64,000 bases of DNA, from assembly GCA_032622095.1 (NCBI GenBank), contig CP136069.1, positions 106,110,278 through 106,174,277 on the forward strand, read 5' to 3'. The translations under genes and the position numbers were made by a program. This stretch comes from Siphonodentalium dalli (lineage: Eukaryota > Mollusca > Scaphopoda > Gadilida > Siphonodentaliidae). The notes under the pieces are model-generated. The model was not told the DNA's origin. It searched no databases and saw only the letters and a list, made by a program, of their open reading frames with translations. Every line of letters starts with the position of its first letter. The first letter of the stretch is position 1. Positions 10,438 to 23,100 of the stretch are shown one piece after another.

Positions 10438-12853
10438 CTGGACACTTTTGCAACCCTTATTACTCGAAAAGTACCAGGAGTAGCACACTAAATATTGGTA
10501 CGTATTTTGGGGTCAAAGAGTTGTATGCCATCGTCGCATAAAGAATATTGTCCGCGTTTTCTCCGAGGAGTTATCTCCCTTTATCTGAAAAAATGTCATT
10601 TTATTATCTCGGAAATTATAAGAAGCAGAGCATCGAAAATTAGACCGTATGCACATCTCGATATGCACTACTGCCCACGGGCATAAAAACTTGGGTCCGC
10701 CCTTTCCCTGAAGAGTTACCGCCCATAGTTGGCAAACCTCTATTTTATTGTACTCTGTTGTCCTCCCGTATCATTCCAGATAACTGTATTTGGTTTTTGT
10801 AGTCGTGTTGACCGTTGTCAGCTTAGTCCGAGGAAGAAAATTTGACAGGGTTGGACATATATTTTTACACTGGGGTGGGGGCAATATTTTCGCAATTTTT
10901 TTTTATTATTGACATTCATCTATTTAAGTATGTAGATTCCCTGAACGACAACAAACCCATACCGGAAAGGATTTTTGTAATCCGAGAAGAAATGCAAGAG
11001 TTACGGGCCCTCAAAGTTTGCAAGTGTCGGTCCCATGTGCTTGTGACCCTATCTCCTCCGAAGATGTCGAACTTTGGATGTCGTCTGATATCCCAGTGCG
11101 TGCGGGCTGAAGAGAGCACGTGATGTGCCAAATTTTGCCAGTGTCGGTTCAGTGTTGTGGATCAGGGGAGGGGCGGTCCGGGGTACCAATTTTTTATTCT
11201 TCTCCGAATCAGATGAAACTTGGAGTGTAACATCTACACCGCCAACCGATCTAGAAACTGAAACAATTTCGAAAATCCATTGAAAAATGACGGAGTTGCG
11301 GTCCTTCAAACTATGCAAATTTGGGCCCATGTGCCTGTGACCTCATCTCCTCCGAAGATCTCGAACTTAGGATGTTATCTGATATCGCAGTGCGCGCGGT
11401 CTGAAGAGAGCACGCGATGTGCCAAATTTTGCAAGTGTCGGTTCAGTGCTGTGGGTCAGGGGAGGGGTGGTCCGAGGTACCAAAATTTAGTTCGTCTCCG
11501 AATCATATGAAACTTGGTATATAACATCTACCTTACACGTTGATCATAAAACTGAAAACAGATCGTAAATCCGTTAAAAAATGGCGGAGATTTAGGCCCT
11601 CAAACTTTGAATGTGGGCCCGTATTCTTTCCAATAAACAAAATGTTATTCGTCTCTGAATCAGACAAAATTTATAACAAATAATCAATGTAACTAGCTGA
11701 TCACAATACTCAAAACAATTTTAAAATCCATCGGAAAATAACGGAGTTACGGGCTCTCAAAATTCGCATTTTGGGCCGGGTTTGACTATTTCCCAATCCC
11801 GTCACCCAATTTCGAGGCAGGGGTGGGGTCACTTCCAAACACTTGAGATCAACCCACACATGTTAAGGGAAAGAGATAATCATCCTACTTCATATTTTAC
11901 GTCCCTTAACTGCGATTTATTGAGCTCATGATTTGCCCTATTATTATACTTCCATGGTGTAACCAAGGAAGTATATTGTTTTTCTACTGCGGCCGTTTTC
12001 TGTTTAATTGAAAATACTCAGAAACTAATGGGAGGAGGACCGCGAAATCTCTAGCGAATATAGGCATCTAAGGTCTACTAAAAATAATGGTATCCAGATG
12101 TTGGTCCAATATCTTTTGACAGAGTTATGGCCCTTTTTCGATTATTTTTCATTATTATTATTATTATTATTATACTGGACACTTTTGCAACCCTTATTAC
12201 TCGAAAAGTACCAGGAGTAGCACACTAAATATTGGTACGTATTTTGGGGTCAAAGAGTTGTATGCCATCGTCGCATAAAGAATATTGTCCGCGTTTTCTC
12301 CGAGGAGTTATCTCCCTTTATCTGAAAAAATGTCATTTTATTATCTCGGAAATTATAAGAAGCAGAGCATCGAAAATTAGACCGTATGCACATCTCGATA
12401 TGCACTACTGCCCACGGGCATAAAAACTTGGGTCCGCCCTTTCCCTGAAGAGTTACCGCCCATAGTTGGCAAACCTCTATTTTATTGTACTCTGTTGTCC
12501 TCCCGTATCATTCCAGATAACTGTATTTGGTTTTTGTAGTCGTGTTGACCGTTGTCAGCTTAGTCCGAGGAAGAAAATTTGACAGGGTTGGACATATATT
12601 TTTACACTGGGGTGGGGGCAATATTTTCGCAATTTTTTTTTATTATTGACATTCATCTATTTAAGTATGTAGATTCCCTGAACGACAACAAACCCATACC
12701 GGAAAGGATTTTTGTAATCCGAGAAGAAATGCAAGAGTTACGGGCCCTCAAAGTTTGCAAGTGTCGGTCCAGTATTGTGGGTCAGGGGAGGGGTGGTCTG
12801 TGGTAGAAATTTGTAATACTTCTCCGAATCAGATGAAACTTGGAATATAACAT
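6929..12853 (+). repeat. Array B: 1746/1737-bp tandem satellite, 3 full units plus a partial
   Basis: After the ATT tract the module begins ACTGGACACTTTTGCAACCC, different from arrays A and C. Hairpins at 8453, 10199 and 11945 give exact 1746-base periods. From the third to the fourth unit, start markers shift by 1737, nine bases less, all explained by fewer ATT triplets. One visible substitution is at 10385 (T where the other units have C). The fourth unit has an internal deletion joined at AGTGTCGGT (about 12760) and ends near 12853, where the spacer begins. No gene is seen; the overlapping 60-93 aa ORFs on both strands are by-products of the repeat. Confidence 0.95.
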
Positions 12854-13854
12854 AAATATGTCTATCCAAATGTAATTCGCGAACTTTGAACGAATGTTGT
12901 ACAAGCTCACATCTCATTCCCCAAACTATCCGTTACTTATTCATAAAAGTCATATTATGCTACACGCGAAACGGAGATAACTTTTGGAAAATCCAGAGTC
13001 CAAAACGGATCGAAATCGCCCTGTTCCAGAAAAGTCGTTCATTTTGTTTTCACTTTTTGAAAAAGGCTCCAATATTTCATCAAAATCTTTTGGACTTAGA
13101 ACATTATTTTTTCTCAGTCAAGTGAAAAGAGCTCTTCAAAATAATTCCGCTTATATATATAATATATATTATCTATATATACGCCAAAAATTTGTCACTC
13201 CCCTCTCTCCTTCCTCCGGCTACCCCATCCCCCGTGGGATGGAACCTACCTCCGATTCGAATACACCCGTCATGCCGCGGGCCAGTCTCATTCCTCTACC
13301 AGAGAACTGATAGAACGCCCGTCGAATACCAACAATCATTTCCAGAGTGCTATATTGGTATGAGTTCATATCGGAGCCGTTATAAAGCAAATAACTTGGA
13401 TTTTAATATAAACCCACCTATTCGTAAATTGTGTAGCCCATGGTGTGTGGTAAATTATCATTTTATCGTGTATAGTGTGTCATGAGCTATCTGCGTGCGT
13501 GCATTTCACTTTTGTATTTTCTTTCGCATCTTCAACGCACTGCATATCATATACAACCAAACAAAATACAAACATTACATTAATTTGATCACACAAGACT
13601 TCGTTATATGGTGTATATTTCTACTAACGTAATGACGACGTATAGCCAATTATTCCATTTGCGATAACAACGATAAACACATAGAAACATGCAAACATCA
13701 TCAGTTTCGTAAGATCAATTTGTATATTGTTTATATTCTAGTTATTTATCGAATATAAAAAGCATCTTTACATTATCTTTAGTTTGGTATTATTCGTATT
13801 TGATGATTAAAATACACCAAAACATGTTAAAAATAAAAAATATAAAAAGATAAT

Positions 13855-13934
13855 TTGACGGGATTCGAACTCACGTCGCAATAAAACACAAACTGAATGT
13901 TTGACGCTCTCTCCACTCGGCTACGCACTGCGCT
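13855..13934 (-). pseudogene. tRNA-Leu-like pseudogene in spacer copy 2, first unit
   Basis: Minus strand: A box TAGCCGAGTGG, B box AGTTCGAATCC, and an anticodon-arm region CAAAC, ATTCA, GTTTG that pairs perfectly over 5 bp, unlike its counterpart at 5371-5450. TCAG is kept. There is no pairing acceptor stem. Confidence 0.58.
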
Positions 13935-14125
13935 GTTAATTTATAAGAAAATATATTAGTATTAAATATGTAGGCATATAACTGTGTATATTTAAACTTT
14001 ATATCCAAACTGATTGAAATCGAATATAAAAAGCATCTTTACATTATCTTTAGTTTGGTATTATTCGTATTTGATGATTAAAATACACCAAAACATGTTA
14101 AAAATAAAAAATAAAAAAAGATAAT

Positions 14126-14206
14126 TTGACGGGATTCGAACTCACGTCGCAATAAAAACACAAACTGAAGGTTTGACGCTCTGACCACTCGACTACGCAC
14201 TGCGCT
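14126..14206 (-). pseudogene. tRNA-Leu-like pseudogene in spacer copy 2, second unit
   Basis: Minus strand copy with A box TAGTCGAGTGG, B box AGTTCGAATCC and TCAG in the putative anticodon loop. The anticodon stem CAAAC/GTTTG is intact here. T-runs follow on the minus strand near 14104-14120. The acceptor stem is absent. Confidence 0.57.
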
Positions 14207-15418
14207 ATTAATTTATAAGAAAATATATTAGTATTGAATATATAGGCATATAACTGTGTATATTTAAACTTTATATCCAAACTGATTGAAATGCGTGACT
14301 ATATATATATACCCCTTTCCGCTATACGGGGAACAGGAAAATGCGCCTATTCTTCCCACCAAATCCAAAAGGGCTAATTAAAGAGCAAGGTAATGCCGTG
14401 GCAGGTACATTTGGATATTCTATTCACGCCCCCTCCCCCCCCCCAAATCTTGACCGCTATACTTCAAATTCAAACATCGAGAATTTTTTTTTTGACGAGT
14501 ACATCTGATAGCTAGTGTTCACGCGCATCTAGAGCGCAATTTTCTAATTTTCAGATGGAACGGAACGGTTTACTCGTGACAACGCTATATATCATAAATA
14601 TGTATACTTCTGTAGTCTATCACTAGCCGATTTTTAGCCCCAAATCCAAACGGGCCGATGTAGGAGCGAGTTTAATGCGGTGGTACATAAGCCGGTATAC
14701 TGTAGGTATGACTCTAAAATTTGACCTCTCTAATATAAACGCAACCTGCTCAAGGGAGTGTTTGTGTCGGGTGGGTTCAGATTTGGAAAATTCCACCGAA
14801 GATCAAATGGGCAAAATTACTCCGAAAATCATATATTGAGATAAAAACTTTTCGATGAGTGGATGTGATAAGTAGTATATAAACGCAAGATTAGTACACT
14901 TTTTAATGATTTATATTGAACGGTTTAACCCTGGTAGCGTATAACGTTGTGACGGGTGATATATATTACTCAAATTCAAACCCTCTCTTCATGACGCAAA
15001 TTCAAACGGACTTAGCAAGAAGCAAGGCAAATGCATGAATATGCTCACCGATATACTATATAGGTATGTCCGCTCTACTGTAAAAGTAACATATTGTCAC
15101 GATTTGACCTGTCCAAAACACTCCCCGGACAAAAGTTTTCCTAGGTATAAAATTTCGTCGAAATCCGATCGTTTTACTCGATTTGACCTTGAACTTACCA
15201 TTTCGAATGTCAATGTCAGGTCGGGGTCACGACTTGACCCGCCCAAAAGACTCCCCGGACAAAAGTACCACTAGGTATCAAATTTCGTGGAAATCCGCAT
15301 GTTTTACCCGATTTGACCTTCGATTGACCATTTTGAAGACCAAGGTCAGGTCGGGATGGGATGGGATGGGATGGAATACCATGGAAGTATATCTGATTCC
15401 ATGGAATCTGACCTCTAG

Positions 15419-16943
15419 TTATTATTATTATTATACTGGACACTTTTGCAACCCTTATTACTCGAAAAGTACCAGGAGTAGCACACTAAAACTTGGTACG
15501 TATCTTGGGATCAAAGAGTTGTATGCCATCGTCGCATAACGAATATTGTCCGCGTTTTCCCCGAGGAGTTATCTCCCTTTATTTGAAAAAATGTCATTTT
15601 ATTATCTCGGAAATTATAAGAAGCAGAGCATCGAAAATTAGACCGTATGCACATCTCGATATGCACTACTGCCCACGGGCATAAAAACTTGGGTCCGCCC
15701 TTTCCCTGAAGAGTTACCGCCCATAGTTGGCAAACCTCTATTTTATTGTACTCTGTTGTCCTCCCGTATCATTCCAGATAACTGTATTTGGTTTTTGTAG
15801 TCGTGTTGACCGTTGTCAGCTTAGTCCGAGGAAGAAAATTTGACAGGGTTGGACATATATTTTTACACTGGGGTGGGGGCAATATTTTCGCAATTTTTTT
15901 TTATTATTGACATTCATCTATTTAAGTATGTAGATTCCCTGAACGAAAACAAACCCATACCGGAAAGGATTTTTGTAATCCGAGAAGAAATGCAAGAGTT
16001 ACGGGCCCTCAAAGTTTGCAAGTGTCGGTCCCATGTGCTTGTGACCCTATCTCCTCCGAAGATGTCGAACTTTGGATGTCGTCTGATATCCCAGTGCGTG
16101 CGGTCTGAAGAGAGCACGCGATGGGCCAAATTTTGCCAGTGTCGGTTCAGTGTTGTGGGTCAGGGGAGGGGTGGTCCGGGGTACCAATTTTGTATTCTTC
16201 TCCGAATCGGATGAAACTTGGAATATAACATCCATACCGCCAACCGATCTAGAAACTGAAAGAATTTCGAAAATCCATTGAAAAATGTCAGAGTTGTGGG
16301 CCTTCAAACAATGCAAATTTGGCCCCATATGCTTGTGATCACATCTCCTCCGAAGATGTCAAACTTTGGATGTCAACTGATACGCCAATGCGTGCGGTCT
16401 GAAGAGAGCACGCGATGAGCCAAATTTTGCCAGTGTCGGTTCAGTGTTGTGGGTCAGGGGAGGGGTGGTCCGGGGTACCAAAATTTATTTCGTCTCCGAA
16501 TCATATGAAACTTGATATATAACATATACCATACACGTTGATCATAAAACTGAAAACAGATTGTAAATCCGTTAAAAAATGGCGGAGATTTGGGCCCTCA
16601 AACTTTGAATGTGGGCCCGTATTCTTTCCAATAAACAAAATGTTATTCGTCTCTGAATCAGACAAAATTTATAACAAATAATCAATGTAAGTAGCTGATC
16701 ACAATACTCAAAACAATTTTTAAATCCATTGGAAAATAACGGAGTTACGGGCTCTCAAAATTCGCATTTTTGGGCCGGGTTTGACTATTTCCCAATCCCG
16801 TCACCCAATTTCGAGGCAGGGGTGGGGTCACTCCCAAACACTTGAGATCAACCCACACATGTTAAGGGAAAGATATAATCATCCTAATTCATATTTTCCG
16901 TCCCTTAACTGCGATTTATTGAGCTCATGATTTGCCCTATTAT
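15419..16943 (+). repeat. Single B-like 1.5-kb module of mosaic character
   Basis: It begins like array B (ACTGGACACTTTTGCAACCC) and tracks it, with more substitutions than the B units show among themselves. In its second internal subrepeat it reads GGATGTCAACTGATACGCCAA, as array C does, where array B has GTTATCTGATATCGCAG. It is therefore either a recombinant between B and C or an older intermediate. It is closed by the hairpin at 16944. No gene is seen. Confidence 0.8.
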
Positions 16944-17166
16944 TATACTTCCATGGTGTAACCAAGGAAGTATATTGTTTTTCTACTGCGGCCGTTTTCT
17001 GTTTAATTGGAAATACTCAGAAACTAATGGGAGGAGGACCGCGAAATCTCTAGCGAATGTAGGCATCTAAGGTCTACTAAAAATAATGCTATCCGGATGT
17101 TGGTCCAATATATTTTGACAGAGTTATGGCCCTTTTTCGATTATTTTTCATTATTATTATTATTAT
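16944..17166 (+). repeat. 223-bp short module without its 1.5-kb partner
   Basis: From the hairpin at 16944 the sequence runs through the usual 0.22-kb module (GCGGCCGTTTTCTG, then GGACCGCGAAATCTC) to an ATT tract, and then goes straight to the next hairpin at 17167. Everything normally lying between the ATT tract and the hairpin is missing. Both breakpoints carry ATTATTATAC-type sequence, so a deletion or unequal exchange between ATT tracts explains it. Confidence 0.85.
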
Positions 17167-20100
17167 TATACTTCCATGGTGTAACCAAGGAAGTATATTG
17201 TTTTTCTATTGGGGTAGTTTTCCGTTTATTTGAAAATACTCAGAAACTAATTGCAGCAGGACCGCGAAATCTTTAACGAATATAGGCATCTGAGGTCTAC
17301 TAAAGATAATGATATCCAGATTTCGGCCCAATGTTTCAAGACAGAGTTATAGCCCTTATTCGATTATTTTTCATTATTATTATTATACTACAGTATTTTT
17401 CAACGCCCAAATCTCTGAATGTATTAGTACTAGAAAACTCAAGTTTGGTAAGTATGTTGGGGTAAATGAGTTCTATGCCTTTGGCTCATAACGGATATTG
17501 TCCGCATTTAACCCGTGGAGTTATCTCCCTTTATATGAAAAATATGTCATTTTATTATCTCGGAAATTATAAGGAGCAGAGCATCGAAAATTGGACTGTA
17601 TGTACACCTCGGTATGCCCTACTGCCCACGGGCATCAAAACTTATGTCCGCGCTTTCCCCGAAGAGTTACCGCCCATAAACAGGGGAACCTCTATTTTAT
17701 TGTACTCTGTTGTTCTCCCGTATCATTCCAGATAACTGCATTTGGTTTTCATAGCCGTGATGACCGTTCTCAGTTTAGTCCGAAAAAGAAATTTTAACAG
17801 GGTCGGACATATATTTTTACACTGATGTGGGGGCAAACTTTTCTCAAAAATGTTTTTTTGATCGATATTCATCTATTTAAGTATATGCATTCCCTGAACG
17901 AAAACAAACCCAAACCAAGAAGGATTTTTGAAATCCGATAAGAATTGCAAGAGTTACAGGCCCTCAAATTTTGCAGTTTGGGACATGTGCTTGTGACCAC
18001 ATCTCCTCCGAAGATGTCGAAGTTTGGATGTCAACTGATACGCCAACGTGTGCGGACGAAAGAGTGCACGCGGTGGGCCAAATTTTGACAGTGTCTGTTC
18101 ATTATTGTGGGTATGGGGAGGGGTGGTCCGTGGTACCAATTTTTAATTCTTATCGGAATAAGATGAAACTTGGAATTTAACATCTACAACACCACCCGAT
18201 CTAGAAACTGAAAGAATTTCGAAATCCATTGAAAACTGACAAAGTTAGGGGCCCTCAAATTTTGCAATTTTGGGCCCATGTGCTTGTGACCACATCTCCT
18301 CCGAAGATGTCGAAGTTTGGATGTCAACTGATACGCCAACGTGTGCGGACGAAAGAGTGCACGCGGTGGGCCAAATTTTGCCAGTGTCGGTTCAGTGTTG
18401 TGGGTCAGGGGAGGGGTGGTCCGAGGTACCAAAATTTATTTCGTCTCCGAATTATATGAAACTTGGAATATAACATTTACCATACACGCTAATAACAAAT
18501 CTGAAAACAGATCGTAAATCCGTTAAAAACTGGCGGAGATTTTGGAACTCAAAGTTTGAATATGGGCCCATATTCTTTCTAATAACCAAAATGTTCTCCT
18601 TTTCCGAATCAGATGAAATTTATAATATGCAATCTCAGTAAGTAGCATATAACAAAACTTAAAACAATTTTAAAATCCATTGGAAAATCACGGAGTTATG
18701 GTCCTTTAAAAATTGCATTTTGGGCCTGGTGTGACAATTTCCCAATCCCGTCACCCAATTTCGAGGCAGGAGTGGGGTCAATTATAAACACTTGAGATCA
18801 ACACACAAATGTTAAGGACAGTACACAATCATCTTACTTCATATTTTCCATCCCTAAACTGCGAATTGTTCAGTTCATGATTCGCCCTATTATTATACTT
18901 CCATGGTGTAACCAAGGAAGTATATTGTTTTTCTATTGGGGTAGTTTTCCGTTTATTTGAAAATACTCAGAAACTAATTGCAGCAGGACCGCGAAATCTT
19001 TAACGAATATAGGCATCTGAGGTCTACTAAAGATAATGATATCCAGATTTCGGCCCAATGTTTCAAGACAGAGTTATAGCCCTTATTCGATTATTTTTCA
19101 TTATTATTATTATACTACAGTATTTTTCAACGCCCAAATCTCTGAATGTATTAGTACTAGAAAACTCAAGTTTGGTAAGTATGTTGGGGTAAATGAGTTC
19201 TATGCCTTTGGCTCATAACGGATATTGTCCGCATTTAACCCGTGGAGTTATCTCCCTTTATATGAAAAATATGTCATTTTATTATCTCGGAAATTATAAG
19301 GAGCAGAGCATCGAAAATTGGACTGTATGTACACCTCGGTATGCCCTACTGCCCACGGGCATCAAAACTTATGTCCGCGCTTTCCCCGAAGAGTTACCGC
19401 CCATAAACAGGGGAACCTCTATTTTATTGTACTCTGTTGTTCTCCCGTATCATTCCAGATAACTGCATTTGGTTTTCATAGCCGTGATGACCGTTCTCAG
19501 TTTAGTCCGAAAAAGAAATTTTAACAGGGTCGGACATATATTTTTACACTGATGTGGGGGCAAACTTTTCTCAAAAATGTTTTTTTGATCGATATTCATC
19601 TATTTAAGTATATGCATTCCCTGAACGAAAACAAACCCAAACCAAGAAGGATTTTTGAAATCCGATAAGAATTGCAAGAGTTACAGGCCCTCAAATTTTG
19701 CAGTTTGGGACATGTGCTTGTGACCACATCTCCTCCGAAGATGTCGAAGTTTGGATGTCAACTGATACGCCAACGTGTGCGGACGAAAGAGTGCACGCGG
19801 TGGGCCAAATTTTGACAGTGTCTGTTCATTATTGTGGGTATGGGGAGGGGTGGTCCGTGGTACCAATTTTTAATTCTTATCGGAATAAGATGAAACTTGG
19901 AATTTAACATCTACAACACCACCCGATCTAGAAACTGAAAGAATTTCGAAATCCATTGAAAACTGACAAAGTTAGGGGCCCTCAAATTTTGCAATTTTGG
20001 GCCCATGTGCTTGTGACCACATCTCCTCCGAAGATGTCGAAGTTTGGATGTCAACTGATACGCCAACGTGTGCGGACGAAAGAGTGCACGCGGTGGGCCA

Positions 20101-23100
20101 AATTTTGCCAGTGTCGGTTCAGTGTTGTGGGTCAGGGGAGGGGTGGTCCGAGGTACCAAAATTTATTTCGTCTCCGAATTATATGAAACTTGGAATATAA
20201 CATTTACCATACACGCTAATAACAAATCTGAAAACAGATCGTAAATCCGTTAAAAACTGGCGGAGATTTTGGAACTCAAAGTTTGAATATGGGCCCATAT
20301 TCTTTCTAATAACCAAAATGTTCTCCTTTTCCGAATCAGATGAAATTTATAATATGCAATCTCAGTAAGTAGCATATAACAAAACTTAAAACAATTTTAA
20401 AATCCATTGGAAAATCACGGAGTTATGGTCCTTTAAAAATTGCATTTTGGGCCTGGTGTGACAATTTCCCAATCCCGTCACCCAATTTCGAGGCAGGAGT
20501 GGGGTCAATTATAAACACTTGAGATCAACACACAAATGTTAAGGACAGTACACAATCATCTTACTTCATATTTTCCATCCCTAAACTGCGAATTGTTCAG
20601 TTCATGATTCGCCCTATTATTATACTTCCATGGTGTAACCAAGGAAGTATATTGTTTTTCTATTGGGGTAGTTTTCCGTTTATTTGAAAATACTCAGAAA
20701 CTAATTGCAGCAGGACCGCGAAATCTTTAACGAATATAGGCATCTGAGGTCTACTAAAGATAATGATATCCAGATTTCGGCCCAATGTTTCAAGACAGAG
20801 TTATAGCCCTTATTCGATTATTTTTCATTATTATTATTATACTACAGTATTTTTCAACGCCCAAATCTCTGAATGTATTAGTACTAGAAAACTCAAGTTT
20901 GGTAAGTATGTTGGGGTAAATGAGTTCTATGCCTTTGGCTCATAACGGATATTGTCCGCATTTAACCCGTGGAGTTATCTCCCTTTATATGAAAAATATG
21001 TCATTTTATTATCTCGGAAATTATAAGGAGCAGAGCATCGAAAATTGGACTGTATGTACACCTCGGTATGCCCTACTGCCCACGGGCATCAAAACTTATG
21101 TCCGCGCTTTCCCCGAAGAGTTACCGCCCATAAACAGGGGAACCTCTATTTTATTGTACTCTGTTGTTCTCCCGTATCATTCCAGATAACTGCATTTGGT
21201 TTTCATAGCCGTGATGACCGTTCTCAGTTTAGTCCGAAAAAGAAATTTTAACAGGGTCGGACATATATTTTTACACTGATGTGGGGGCAAACTTTTCTCA
21301 AAAATGTTTTTTTGATCGATATTCATCTATTTAAGTATATGCATTCCCTGAACGAAAACAAAACCCAAACCAAGAAGGATTTTTGAAATCCGATAAGAAT
21401 TGCAAGAGTTACAGGCCCTCAAATTTTGCAGTTTGGGACATGTGCTTGTGACCACATCTCCTCCGAAGATGTCGAAGTTTGGATGTCAACTGATACGCCA
21501 ACGTGTGCGGACGAAAGAGTGCACGCGGTGGGCCAAATTTTGACAGTGTCTGTTCATTATTGTGGGTATGGGGAGGGGTGGTCCGTGGTACCAATTTTTA
21601 ATTCTTATCGGAATAAGATGAAACTTGGAATTTAACATCTACAACACCACCCGATCTAGAAACTGAAAGAATTTCGAAATCCATTGAAAACTGACAAAGT
21701 TAGGGGCCCTCAAATTTTGCAATTTTGGGCCCATGTGCTTGTGACCACATCTCCTCCGAAGATGTCGAAGTTTGGATGTCAACTGATACGCCAACGTGTG
21801 CGGACGAAAGAGTGCACGCGGTGGGCCCAAATTTTGCCAGTGTCGGTTCAGTGTTGTGGGTCAGGGGAGGGGTGGTCCGAGGTACCAAAATTTATTTCGT
21901 CTCCGAATTATATGAAACTTGGAATATAACATTTACCATACACGCTAATAACAAATCTGAAAACAGATCGTAAATCCGTTAAAAACTGGCGGAGATTTTG
22001 GAACTCAAAGTTTGAATATGGGCCCATATTCTTTCTAATAACCAAAATGTTCTCCTTTTCCGAATCAGATGAAATTTATAATATGCAATCTCAGTAAGTA
22101 GCATATAACAAAACTTAAAACAATTTTAAAATCCATTGGAAAATCACGGAGTTATGGTCCTTTAAAAATTGCATTTTGGGCCTGGTGTGACAATTTCCCA
22201 ATCCCGTCACCCAATTTCGAGGCAGGAGTGGGGTCAATTATAAACACTTGAGATCAACACACAAATGTTAAGGACAGTACACAATCATCTTACTTCATAT
22301 TTTCCATCCCTAAACTGCGAATTGTTCAGTTCATGATTCGCCCTATTATTATACTTCCATGGTGTAACCAAGGAAGTATATTGTTTTTCTATTGGGGTAG
22401 TTTTCCGTTTATTTGAAAATACTCAGAAACTAATTGCAGCAGGACCGCGAAATCTTTAACGAATATAGGCATATGAGGTCTACTAAAGATAATGATATCC
22501 AGATTTCGGCCCAATGTTTCAAGACAGAGTTATAGCCCTTATTCGATTATTTTTCATTATTATTATTATACTACAGTATTTTTCAACGCCCAAATCTCTG
22601 AATGTATTAGTACTAGAAAACTCAAGTTTGGTAAGTATGTTGGGGTAAATGAGTTCTATGCCTTTGGCTCATAACGGATATTGTCCGCATTTAACCCGTG
22701 GAGTTATCTCCCTTTATATGAAAAATATGTCATTTTATTATCTCGGAAATTATAAGGAGCAGAGCATCGAAAATTGGACTGTATGTACACCTCGGTATGC
22801 CCTACTGCCCACGGGCATCAAAACTTATGTCCGCGCTTTCCCCGAAGAGTTACCGCCCATAAACAGGGGAACCTCTATTTTATTGTACTCTGTTGTTCTC
22901 CCGTATCATTCCAGATAACTGCATTTGGTTTTCATAGCCGTGATGACCGTTCTCAGTTTAGTCCGAAAAAGAAATTTTAACAGGGTCGGACATATATTTT
23001 TACACTGATGTGGGGGCAAACTTTTCTCAAAAATGTTTTTTTGATCGATATTCATCTATTTAAGTATATGCATTCCCTGAACGAAAACAAACCCAAACCA

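Larger units (their letters stand above)
12854..15418 (+). repeat. Spacer S, copy 2 (most complete)
   Basis: The longest spacer copy, about 2.57 kb. Its extra left end (12854 to about 12950) is missing from copy 1. It carries the hairpin at 13225-13242, the 271-bp pair at 13748-14290, the three subrepeats at 14360-15062, the 130-bp repeats at 15101-15352, the GGGAT tract at 15353-15372, the palindrome at 15395-15408 and CTAG at 15415-15418. It differs from copy 1 by a small number of substitutions and by the composition of the poly-C run near 14430 (here interrupted by T). Confidence 0.9.
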
